Below are positions 1-6,418 of a stretch of 7,330 nucleotides of DNA, one piece after another (position 1 is the first letter of the stretch; each line of letters starts with the position of its first letter). Source of the stretch: DASVAL01 sp035649575 (GTDB taxonomy: Bacteria; Planctomycetota; UBA1135; UBA2386); the NCBI GenBank assembly GCA_035649575.1, contig DASRJH010000148.1:1-7330 (forward strand), read 5' to 3'. The notes below the pieces were generated by a model. The model had not been told where the DNA came from, did not search any database, and saw only the letters and a list, made by a program, of their open reading frames with translations. Position numbers and translations under genes: made by a program.

Positions 1-763
1 CGGGCGACATCGTGCGCGAGGTCTCGAACTCGGCGATGCCGAGCAACGGCCGCACCTGTTCCTGGCGCGGTGCACCCGGCAGCTCGAGGTACCGTAGGGC
101 CGCCGCGCGCAGCGCCGCCCAATCGCACCGCTGCCGCGCGATGCTGCAGGCCGACCACATCGCATTCTCCGCAGCCGCGGACCGGCGCTCGGGGTCGAGC
201 CGCTCGATCGCGCGCATCTGCTCCGCGACCTGCGCAGCGTCGTTGCGGCGCAGATAGAACTCGACGAGGGCTCCGTGGTGCTCGATCGCGCCTTTGGCCG
301 CGCGCGCGACCTCGTCGGGGCCGGCCCGCAGCTCGCCGAGGAAGCGCGCCGCGTCGCCGCCGCCGACCCAGCGGTGCAGCTCGGCGCCCGCCGCGTCGAG
401 CAACACGAACGTCGGCACTCCCTCGTTGCCCTGGAGCCGCCGGCAGACCTCGATGTTGGCCTGCTCGTCGATGTCGATGCGCGCGATCGCGAGTCCGGCC
501 AGCGCTTTCGCGACCTCGGCGTCGGGGAACGTCACGCGTTCCATTTCCTTGCACGGCCCTCACCACTTCGCGGTGAAGTAGAGCAGCAGGTTCGTGTGCC
601 GCTCCTTCGCTGCGGCCTCGGCGGCGCCGAACGATTCGAGCCAGGACGGCCCTGCAGGGGCTTCCGGCTCTTTCGGGCGAGGCACCAGCCGGAATGGCGG
701 ATCCTGCGCGCGCAGCAGCGCCAGTGCCAGGATGGCCAGGCAGGCGAGTGGGCAGAGCTTCAT
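1..763 (-). CDS. Exported thioredoxin-like selenoprotein (UGPC active site), C-terminus cut by window edge
   Basis: Probable periplasmic thiol/selenol-disulfide oxidoreductase of the thioredoxin fold. From ATG at 763 the frame gives a signal peptide (residues 1-20, ending LLRAQ), a Pro-rich linker (about 23-40), then a thioredoxin domain (about 45-130). The active site reads FTAKW-TGA-GPCKEM: TGA at 562-560 is codon 68, exactly the first Cys position of WCxxC; the resolving Cys is 71. After the TGA the fold continues with the strand ARIDID, the cis-Pro motif GVPTF (Pro117) and a final strand plus GG (LHRWVGG). Residues about 135-254 look helical, with no further stop before the edge. I infer Sec at 68, helped by the stem-loop at 526-542. 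The start was chosen for the signal peptide; no Shine-Dalgarno is visible, and the upstream extension to 874 lacks protein-like composition. The gene is divergent from the nuclease-like gene at 929. Alternatives are a nonsense mutation or sequencing error. The fold is near certain, Sec likely. Confidence 0.87.
526..542 (-). promoter_or_regulatory. Candidate bacterial SECIS stem-loop
   Basis: On the minus-strand mRNA the bases read GGAACG-CGUGA-CGUUCC, a perfect 6-bp stem with a 5-nt apical loop. The loop starts after 23 nt following the UGA, and its second base is G. Known bacterial SECIS elements lie inside the coding sequence just after the UGA, with the apical loop about 16-37 nt downstream and a G in the first two loop positions; this hairpin meets those criteria. 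In the model it would recruit SelB charged with Sec-tRNA. It also encodes part of the helix after the active site (MERVTFP). A 6-bp hairpin can occur by chance in GC-rich DNA; its placement is what gives it weight. Confidence 0.7.
560..562 (-). other. In-frame UGA, predicted selenocysteine codon (Sec68)
   Basis: The codons around it on the minus strand read AAG TGG TGA GGG CCG TGC AAG, i.e. K-W-U-G-P-C-K. Thioredoxin-family active sites are normally W-C-x-x-C, so the TGA replaces the nucleophilic Cys and nothing else. It is the only stop in 254 codons of this frame. A random nonsense change would be unlikely to hit precisely this residue, whereas Cys/Sec exchange at a redox-active Cys is the classic signature of selenoproteins. 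Confidence 0.85.
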
Positions 764-928
764 CGGGAGTGCGCGAGCGTATCGACACCCGCGGACGTGG
801 CCATATTCCTGCAGGGCACGCAGGTCACTTGGCCGTTGCCGGCGCGATGCGGGCCGGCATGCTGTTCTCTCCAAACGCCGTCATTCCCCTCGAGGCCTGA
901 GCCACAGCGCACGGGCCGAAGGTCAAGC
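764..928. promoter_or_regulatory. Divergent intergenic region between selenoprotein and nuclease-like gene
   Basis: These 165 bases separate two start codons that face away from each other, so both promoters should lie here. I see no convincing -35/-10 pair in either direction. The plus-strand gene has a GAAGG at 918-922, six bases before its ATG, as a modest ribosome-binding site. GCCGGC occurs twice (838-843 and 853-858), each copy self-palindromic, but this is weak in such GC-rich DNA. Confidence 0.4.
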
Positions 929-2128
929 ATGAAGCTCCCGCTCCCCGTTTCGCGGTGTCTCTTGCCAGCGCTGCTGCTGGGTCTCTGGCTCCTGTCCCCC
1001 GCGCCAGCGCAGCGGCGCCCGCAGCTCGCGATCGGCACGTGGAACCTCGAGTTCCTCGGCGCGCCCGGCAACCTGCGCAACGACACGCCGCCGCGCACCG
1101 ATGCCGACCTCGCGGCGATCGGGGCCATGGTGAAGTCGCTCGGCGTCGCCGTGCTCGCCGTGCAGGAGATCTGCGGCGAGGCACCGCTGCAGCAGGTGGC
1201 CACGAGCATCGGCCGCACCTGGGCGTTCGTGCTCGGCACCACGGGCGGTTGGGACGACGGCAAGACCGCGCAGAACATCGGCTTTCTCTACGACAACGCG
1301 GTCGTCGAGCTGCTGTCCGCCGAGGAGCTGCTCGCGTTCCCGCGCGAGCTCGAGGGAGTGCCGATCTTCCACCGCGTGCCCGTGACCGTGTGCTTCCGCG
1401 TCCGCGCCACCGGCTTCGACTTCCGCATGGTGACCGTGCACTTGAAGGCCGGCCAGAAGGCGCAGGACGAGCAGAAGCGCCGGCTCGAAGCCACGACCCT
1501 GCACGGCTGGCTGCAGCAGCTGCAGAAGACCCCGGGCGAGGACCAGGACATCGTCGTGCTCGGCGACTTCAACAGCAGCTACGGCAGCGAGCCCGAGACC
1601 GTGCTCGAGGACGGGAAGATGATGCACTACCTCGAGCCCAAGGCCAGGACGCCGACGATCATGCACTTTCCCGAGCCGATCGATCACGTCGTCGTGGCGC
1701 CTGCCTTCGACGAGCTGAATGCCGAGTCGTTCACCGTGCACAGCGACCTCGGCGGCCTCGACAAGAACGCGTGGCGCAAGATCTACAGCGATCACTTCCC
1801 GGTCACCGCGACGATCGCGGCGAACTCGGACGGCGATCCGACGGCAACGTTCACGCACGGTCCGGCCGAGCAGAGCCTGCCGGCCTCGCGGCGTCCGGCT
1901 CGTTCCGGCGGTGCAGCTCCCGCCAACGGTGCTCCAACCGCGAAATCAGCGGCCTGGCCACCGCAACCCGGCACGACGATCCGCGTCACCGATCTGGGCG
2001 GCCAGGCCTACGAAGGCAGCCTGGTCCAGTCGCTGCCCGACGGGCCGGGCGGCTGGATCGTGGTCGAGGTGCGCGGCGCCACGTACGCGATTCCGATGGC
2101 GCAGGTGCGCGTCGTCCAGGTGAAGTGA
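929..2128 (+). CDS. Secreted endonuclease/exonuclease/phosphatase (EEP) family protein
   Basis: A 399-residue exported metal-dependent phosphoesterase of the EEP superfamily, which includes DNase I-like nucleases, sphingomyelinases and inositol-phosphate phosphatases. Signal peptide 1-28 ends SPAPAQ. The catalytic motifs follow in the expected order: TWNLEF (Asn39), AVQEI (Glu80, metal), VHLK (His171), LGDFN (Asp213, Asn215), IDHVVV (Asp252) and SDHFPV (Asp288, His289). All key residues are present, so it should be active. After a Pro/Ala/Ser-rich linker (about 305-347), residues 348-399 form a small beta-rich module. The start at 929 is preferred because it opens the signal peptide and has GAAGG six bases upstream; an in-frame extension back to 275 runs antisense through the thioredoxin gene. 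The substrate cannot be read from sequence; extracellular DNA/RNA or phospho-ester scavenging is a guess. It converges with the methyltransferase gene 24 bases downstream. Confidence 0.9.
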   Translation: MKLPLPVSRCLLPALLLGLWLLSPAPAQRRPQLAIGTWNLEFLGAPGNLRNDTPPRTDADLAAIGAMVKSLGVAVLAVQEICGEAPLQQVATSIGRTWAFVLGTTGGWDDGKTAQNIGFLYDNAVVELLSAEELLAFPRELEGVPIFHRVPVTVCFRVRATGFDFRMVTVHLKAGQKAQDEQKRRLEATTLHGWLQQLQKTPGEDQDIVVLGDFNSSYGSEPETVLEDGKMMHYLEPKARTPTIMHFPEPIDHVVVAPAFDELNAESFTVHSDLGGLDKNAWRKIYSDHFPVTATIAANSDGDPTATFTHGPAEQSLPASRRPARSGGAAPANGAPTAKSAAWPPQPGTTIRVTDLGGQAYEGSLVQSLPDGPGGWIVVEVRGATYAIPMAQVRVVQVK

Positions 2129-2130
2129 AC

Positions 2131-2142
2131 GCGGCCGGCCGC
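2131..2142. terminator. Perfect 12-bp palindrome between convergent genes, possible terminator
   Basis: GCGGCCGGCCGC lies two bases after the stop of the plus-strand gene and ten bases beyond the end of the minus-strand gene. It could form a short GC hairpin in either transcript. No T-tract follows on either side, so it does not meet the standard intrinsic-terminator pattern, and such palindromes are common in GC-rich DNA. Confidence 0.25.
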
Positions 2143-2152
2143 TCGGCGCCGC

Positions 2153-2878
2153 TCACCACAGACGGCGCAGCACGACGACCATCTCGCGCTCGTTGGCGAC
2201 GAACTCAGCCACGTCGAAGCGCTTGAAGCCGGGCCGCACCTGCAGCGCGCAGAGCAGTTGCAGGAAGTCGGTCTGCGTCCAGCAGTGGAAGTGGATGCGG
2301 AACTTCTTGTCGACGAGGTCCTGCACGGCGGCCTTGACCTCGGCTTCGCCCTGCACCCTCATCGCGAGCCGCACGACTTCTTCGTAGTGCGCCTGGCGCG
2401 AGATCTCGGGCCCGTGTTCGTGGTCGCGCACGAGGTGCTCGATCGTCGTCGACGGGCGGTCGCTGTCGAACATGTGGCGCTTGTCGGGCACCGACAGGTA
2501 GACGACGCCACCGGGACGCACGACACGGAGCAGGTTGCGCAGCGTGCCGATCGGATCCTCGCAGTGTTCGAGGAAGTGGTTCGCGATCACGAAGTCCTCC
2601 GAGTCGTCGCGGACGGTGGCGAGCCGTTCGCCGTCGTCGACGATGTCGACCTCGACGAGATGCCGGGCCGCTTTCTGCGGAAACATCGCGCGCAGTGCCT
2701 CGGTGTCGAGCCAGTCGACGTAGCGCACCTCGACGCCGTGCCGCACGCGCAGCGGATCCTGCAGCGCGCCGATCTCGAGCCCTCGCCCGCGCAGGTGCCG
2801 GTCGGCGATCGTGAGCCGTCCCAGGTATTGGCGGAACGGCGTGATCACGCTCTTGGCGAGTCGCCGCCAGTCGAACAT
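2153..2878 (-). CDS. Class I SAM-dependent methyltransferase
   Basis: A 241-residue cytosolic methyltransferase with a Methyltransf_11-like Rossmann fold. Motif I is GLEIGA (33-38), which binds S-adenosylmethionine. An acidic residue ends the second strand (VRYVDW, Asp55), ANHFLEH (99-105) is the motif IV/post-IV region, and LRVVRPGGVVYLSVPD (117-132) is the usual R-PGG turn and following strand. The C-terminal part (FHCWTQTDFLQLL, about 197-209) probably forms the substrate-side lid. There is no signal peptide. From general knowledge, relatives with this DFVIANHFLEH block are often found near glycosyltransferase or polysaccharide genes, but none is in this window, so the acceptor is unknown. 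The ATG at 2878 is the natural start (MFDWRRL); no strong Shine-Dalgarno precedes it. It lies 69 bases after the zinc-ribbon gene on the same strand and could be co-transcribed with it. Confidence 0.9.
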   Translation of the reverse strand: MFDWRRLAKSVITPFRQYLGRLTIADRHLRGRGLEIGALQDPLRVRHGVEVRYVDWLDTEALRAMFPQKAARHLVEVDIVDDGERLATVRDDSEDFVIANHFLEHCEDPIGTLRNLLRVVRPGGVVYLSVPDKRHMFDSDRPSTTIEHLVRDHEHGPEISRQAHYEEVVRLAMRVQGEAEVKAAVQDLVDKKFRIHFHCWTQTDFLQLLCALQVRPGFKRFDVAEFVANEREMVVVLRRLW

Positions 2879-2947
2879 GCCCGTGTCATCGATCGTTCGC
2901 GGACGCCGACTTGAGGCAGGAGTTGGTCCGCCCCGCAGCGGCGGGAA

Positions 2948-3217
2948 TCACAGCACCGTCAGTGCGAGCAGGGCAAGCGCCGTGACGATCGCGACCAGCG
3001 CGACCCACAACCGGCGGCTCGGCGACGACGAGGCACCCGGGTGCTCGGGATCGTCGCTGTATCCGGCCGGGAGGTCCACACTCTGGTAGTCCACCTCGGC
3101 CTGGTCTTGCCAACCCGTCGCGGCGTCGCTGCCGCACTCGCGGCAAGCTTTGGCCCCCACCGCGACGTCGGCGCCACAGTTCGGACATTCGAAGATCTCA
3201 CGCCGCCGCCGTCGCAT
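2948..3217 (-). CDS. Small zinc-ribbon protein with C-terminal membrane anchor
   Basis: An 89-residue protein. After a basic start (MRRRRRE) comes a treble-clef/zinc-ribbon knuckle, C11-P-N-C14 and C25-R-E-C28, spaced CxxC-x10-CxxC, which would bind one zinc ion. An acidic, Ser/Pro-rich linker (about 36-68) leads to one hydrophobic helix at 70-89 that ends the protein. The expected topology is a cytosolic zinc ribbon tethered to the membrane by a tail anchor. The frame stays open upstream to 3319, but the ATG at 3217 is preferred because the extra part is Arg-rich, lacks recognisable structure and crosses the start of the divergent gene. Planctomycetes encode many small zinc-ribbon membrane proteins of unknown role; I cannot assign a function. 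The methyltransferase gene follows on the same strand. Confidence 0.75.
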   Translation of the reverse strand: MRRRRREIFECPNCGADVAVGAKACRECGSDAATGWQDQAEVDYQSVDLPAGYSDDPEHPGASSSPSRRLWVALVAIVTALALLALTVL

Positions 3218-3293
3218 CGCGCCACCATACCACAACACACTCGGGGCGCGCTCGCCGTTGACCGTCGCCGATCGATCGCGACGATGCGCGCCC
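3218..3293. promoter_or_regulatory. Short divergent intergenic region (zinc-ribbon / Omp85-like barrel)
   Basis: Seventy-six bases lie between the two chosen starts, so both promoters should fall here or just inside the genes. It includes a locally AT-richer patch, ACCATACCACAACACAC (3224-3240). No clear -35/-10 pair or ribosome-binding site was identified for either gene. Confidence 0.35.
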
Positions 3294-4625
3294 GTGCGCC
3301 TGCCCCTCCTCGCCATCACGCCGCTCGCGCTCCTGTCTCTCGTCGCGAGCGCGCCGGCACAGGAACCCGGCGGCGTCTACGATCCACACCAGGGTCTCGA
3401 TCCCGACGGCCGCATCCCGAAGCCGAAGCTCCCCGACGACCTCGACCATCCCGAGCGCTGGCGCTACACGCCGCCGGGCCGCATCAAGCCGGGCGGTGTG
3501 CTCGACCGCTTCCTCGTCTCGAGCTTCCTGTCGCCGATCCTGTTCAGCGAGCAGGACATCGGCTTCGGCGGCGGCTTCGCGCTGACCGACGTCGACTTCC
3601 GCGACCAGCGTTACCGCGAGTTCGCGAACATCCTGTTCACCTACTCCGAGGAGGGCCAGCAGGCCTACCGCATCAACTGGTCGCGCTGGCTCCACGTGCG
3701 CGACCTCGAGAGCGGCGGCGTGTTGCGCGAGGAGCGCGGTCGGCTCTACGGGCGCCTCGGCTACGAGAAGACGCTGACGCGGCGGTTCTTCGGCCTCGGC
3801 AGCGAGACGCCGAAGTCGGCGGAGACGAGCTACACCGAGGAACTGACGGCCGTCGGCTTCGGCGTGCGCGTCTCGCTGCCAGACCCCGGCAGCGACTGGC
3901 TGTTGCGCACCGACCTGCAGGCGGAGCACCATGGCCTGTCGAAGGGCCGCGTCAGCGACGTGCCGAGCACCGAACAGGTGTTCCCCGAGTTGTCGGAGGC
4001 CGGCGACGGCGAGGACCAGTTGTGGCTGCTCACGTCGTTGGGCTGGGACAGCCGCGATTGCATCCACCAACCATACGAGGGCAAGCGCATCGGCTGCACC
4101 GCGAACGTCGCCTGGGGCAGCGGCGGCGACTTCGGCGCGATCCTCGGCATCGACGCGCAACACGTGTTCGCGCTGCCGCCGCTGCTGCACCGCGGCGCCA
4201 TGGGCAAGGAAGAGAACCCCCCGACCGACGTGCTCGCGTTCGCCGGCTTCGTGCAGGACACCGTCGGCGAGCTGCCCTACTACAGTCTGCCGACGCTCGG
4301 CGGCACGCACACGCTGCGCGGCTACATCCAGAACAGGTTCACCGACCGCGCGGCCGCGCACTTCTCGACCGAGTACCGGCTGAGCCTGATCCCGCGCGGC
4401 ATGACGTTCACCGACACGATCCGCATCGAACGCGTCGGTCTCTGCTTCTTCTACGAGTTCGGGACCGTCGCCGAGGGCATCGAGGACCTGCACGACGGCC
4501 GCTTCCTCGACAGCTACGGGTTCGGCCTGCGCGTCGCGTTCTCTCGTGAAGCCGTGTTCCGCGTCGACTGGGGCTACAGCGACGAGGGCACGAACTTCAC
4601 GCTCGCGTTCGGCAACAGCTTCTGA
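3294..4625 (+). CDS. Omp85/BamA-TamA-like outer-membrane beta-barrel protein
   Basis: A 443-residue protein if started at GTG 3294, which opens a signal peptide (RLPLLAITPLALLSL..., ending SAPAQ at about residue 23). The mature part has alternating beta strands typical of the bacterial surface antigen (D15/Omp85) barrel. Supporting marks are RRFFGLGSET (163-172), the conserved loop-6 motif GGTHTLRGY (336-344, RGY equivalent to VRGF/Y of BamA) and a C-terminal Phe, the usual outer-membrane sorting signature. Only about 50 residues precede the barrel, so POTRA domains seem absent, unlike true BamA or TamA. It is thus probably a stand-alone barrel: a transporter, or one that presents another domain. 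The frame is open back to 3150, but that stretch lacks a signal peptide and overlaps the divergent gene. It ends 11 bases before the convergent lamin-tail gene, inside a hairpin. Confidence 0.85.
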   Translation: MRLPLLAITPLALLSLVASAPAQEPGGVYDPHQGLDPDGRIPKPKLPDDLDHPERWRYTPPGRIKPGGVLDRFLVSSFLSPILFSEQDIGFGGGFALTDVDFRDQRYREFANILFTYSEEGQQAYRINWSRWLHVRDLESGGVLREERGRLYGRLGYEKTLTRRFFGLGSETPKSAETSYTEELTAVGFGVRVSLPDPGSDWLLRTDLQAEHHGLSKGRVSDVPSTEQVFPELSEAGDGEDQLWLLTSLGWDSRDCIHQPYEGKRIGCTANVAWGSGGDFGAILGIDAQHVFALPPLLHRGAMGKEENPPTDVLAFAGFVQDTVGELPYYSLPTLGGTHTLRGYIQNRFTDRAAAHFSTEYRLSLIPRGMTFTDTIRIERVGLCFFYEFGTVAEGIEDLHDGRFLDSYGFGLRVAFSREAVFRVDWGYSDEGTNFTLAFGNSF

Positions 4626-4640
4626 TCGCGCTGCGATCAG
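4622..4640. terminator. Hairpin carrying the stop codons of both convergent genes; possible bidirectional terminator
   Basis: CTGATCGC-GCT-GCGATCAG is a perfect 8-bp inverted repeat with a 3-nt loop. The stop TGA of the plus-strand barrel gene (4623-4625) lies in the left arm and the stop of the minus-strand gene (complement of 4637-4639) lies in the right arm at the mirror position. The fold would form in both transcripts. No T-tract follows on either side, so termination or 3'-end protection is an inference. Confidence 0.5.
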
Positions 4641-6418
4641 CCGTTGCCGATCAGGATCTGGCAACCACGCGAGCTGCCGAACGGCAGCGGCACGCCGAGC
4701 AACGGATCGAGGTCGAAGTACTGCGTCGCCAACAGCGTGTTGATCAGCGCGTTCTCGGGCGGAATCGGGATCCCGAACGCACCGGTGCCGAGCGGGCTGT
4801 TGAGCACCGTGAAGATCAGCGTCGGCGCAGCGTAGAGCAGCAGCGTCGGGGGCGCACCGGGCACCGGGATGCCGGGCAGCAGCAGACCGCCGTCGGCCGC
4901 GACCAGGCTCACGCCGCCGGGGATCAAACCCGACGCGTCGACCGAGAACGCGGCGTTGCCGACCGATGGCAGACCACCCGACGTCGTGATGTTCGGCAGA
5001 CCAAGGGTCGTCGGCGACGGCGTGCCCACAAAGGTCACGTTCGAATCGACCGTGCCGTAGATCTCGAGCCGATCGATCACGAGCGGCCGCATGTTGCCGT
5101 TGGCCAGGATGCACTCGCGATACTGCAGCCAGACCTGGCCGAAGTTGCGCGGCGTGACCGTCGCGGTGAAACGCTGGCCGTTGTCGACGCCGAAGTTGCC
5201 GCCGAAGTTGGCGACGATGTTGTTCCCCGCGGCCCGGATGCGGAAGCGCTGCCAACCGTCGTTCACCCCGGGCGTGGCTGTGATCGGTCCAGCGAGGATC
5301 GTGAAGCCGGGGCCGCCGTCGTTCATGTCGACGAGGTAGATGTCGGTCTGAGTCGTCGTGTTGTAGGCGAACCACCCGATGCCCATCGCGCCGGGGCCGT
5401 TGCCGATGTTGCAGAGCAGGCCGGTGTAGTAGGTCCCCGGGATGTCGACGGGGTGGCCGAAGCTGTCGGTCGTGCCGATGCCGATCGCCCAGGCGTCCTT
5501 CTCGTTCGCGGGCAACACGGCGTTGCCGCCAGCGACGTAGACGTAGCACTCGACCAGGTAGTTGATGCCGACCGGGTGCAGCGAGATGTGCGAGTTGCCG
5601 CCACCCGTCGTGTCGTGCAAGGCCGCCACGTTGCCACCCTGCGGCGAAGGTGGAAGCGCCCAGGTGACCGCGCCCGACGTCGTGACCAGGGCCGGGTTGT
5701 AGGTCGTCGGCGGCACGAACGAGGACGAGAAGATGCCCGTGGTCTGCAAACCCGGGATCCCGTCGAAGTTCAGCACGACCGGCAGCGCAAGCGCATTGAG
5801 GCTGCCGTTGGCCGCGCCCGGCGTCCACTCCATCGCGACGAAGTCGGCGCCGTTGTTGTTCGAGTCGAAGCCGTCGAGCCACCGCTGCGGCGTCGATCCG
5901 TTCAAGAAGGGCGGGCCGTTGAGGACCGTGGAGCCTTGCAGCCCCGAGCCTTCGAGCCACGCCGGCACGGGTGCGGTCCACGCCGCGTACTCCCAGACCA
6001 CTCCGTCGATGACGTTGCCGAGGTTGTCGCGCAACGTCACGCCGTCGGCCCCGGGCGTCGTCGTGCCGCCGCCGTTCTCGAGGAAGTTCGCCGGGATGGC
6101 GTAGAGCGGATTGTGGCCCGGCACTGCGACATTCGAGACGAGCAGGAAACCCCCAGGGCTGATCACCGTCGTCATCGATGCCGGCGCGCCCGGGAACGTG
6201 AACGTCATGTTCGCAGCTCCGGTGATGTCGCCCTCTTCCCCACGCAGCTGCCATCCCGAGATGTCGACAGGCACCCCCATGCGGTTGTACAGCTCGACGA
6301 ACTCGAGGTCGTCAGTGCCATTGTCGTCGTAGCTGAACTCGTTGATGACGACGGGAGCGGGGGACGGACCGGGACCTTGCGGTGCCAGGGAGGCCACGAG
6401 GGCGAGGGTGAGCAGCAT
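4637..6418 (-). CDS. Exported lamin-tail-domain protein with planctomycete-type C-terminal domain
   Basis: A 593-residue secreted or surface protein. The short hydrophobic N-terminus (MLLTLALVASLAPQ) is a signal peptide. Residues about 22-206 form a lamin-tail domain (LTD): VVINEFSYDDNGTDDLEFVELYN, then ISGWQL, ISPGGFLLV, DGVTLRD, and the closing EWTPGAANGS. Residues about 212-455 are a beta-rich, Gly/Asn-rich segment that resembles a concanavalin/LamG-like jelly roll (LNFDGIPG..., WQRFRIRAAGNNI, VIDRLEIYG). Residues about 470-593 match, as I recall it, a C-terminal module seen on many planctomycete exported proteins (FSVDASGLIPGG..., IPIPPENALINTLLATQYF, ending in SSRGCQILIGNG). The start at 6418 has a strong AGAGGAG seven bases upstream. 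A binding or cell-surface role is plausible, with no catalytic motif seen. It is Asn/Thr/Gly-rich, unlike its neighbours, as usual for secreted beta proteins. Confidence 0.85.
   Translation of the reverse strand: MLLTLALVASLAPQGPGPSPAPVVINEFSYDDNGTDDLEFVELYNRMGVPVDISGWQLRGEEGDITGAANMTFTFPGAPASMTTVISPGGFLLVSNVAVPGHNPLYAIPANFLENGGGTTTPGADGVTLRDNLGNVIDGVVWEYAAWTAPVPAWLEGSGLQGSTVLNGPPFLNGSTPQRWLDGFDSNNNGADFVAMEWTPGAANGSLNALALPVVLNFDGIPGLQTTGIFSSSFVPPTTYNPALVTTSGAVTWALPPSPQGGNVAALHDTTGGGNSHISLHPVGINYLVECYVYVAGGNAVLPANEKDAWAIGIGTTDSFGHPVDIPGTYYTGLLCNIGNGPGAMGIGWFAYNTTTQTDIYLVDMNDGGPGFTILAGPITATPGVNDGWQRFRIRAAGNNIVANFGGNFGVDNGQRFTATVTPRNFGQVWLQYRECILANGNMRPLVIDRLEIYGTVDSNVTFVGTPSPTTLGLPNITTSGGLPSVGNAAFSVDASGLIPGGVSLVAADGGLLLPGIPVPGAPPTLLLYAAPTLIFTVLNSPLGTGAFGIPIPPENALINTLLATQYFDLDPLLGVPLPFGSSRGCQILIGNG

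Noticed and set aside
560..562. TGA as a real stop, giving a 67-residue protein
   Set aside because: The thioredoxin fold is cut exactly at its active site and resumes in the same frame with its resolving Cys and cis-Pro, so a true end here is unlikely. A recent nonsense mutation or sequencing error remains possible.
764..874. 37-residue N-terminal extension of the thioredoxin-like protein
   Set aside because: It is Arg-rich without structure and would place the hydrophobic signal segment internally; the start at 763 gives a normal signal peptide.
275..928. N-terminal extension of the EEP frame
   Set aside because: It crosses the thioredoxin gene antisense and lacks domain signal, while the ATG at 929 opens a clear signal peptide with a ribosome-binding site.
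923..1858. 311-residue minus-strand frame opposite the EEP gene
   Set aside because: Rich in Arg, His, Val and Leu repeats typical of antisense reading of GC-rich genes; the plus strand has all EEP catalytic motifs in order.
2258..2914. 218-residue plus-strand frame opposite the methyltransferase
   Set aside because: Antisense shadow of a gene with clear SAM-binding motifs; no domain or signal of its own.
3198..6254. A 1,018-residue open frame on the minus strand
   Set aside because: It runs antisense to the barrel gene and in another frame across the lamin-tail gene, is dominated by Arg, Ala, His and Asp, and shows no domain. Long chance frames are expected in GC-rich DNA.
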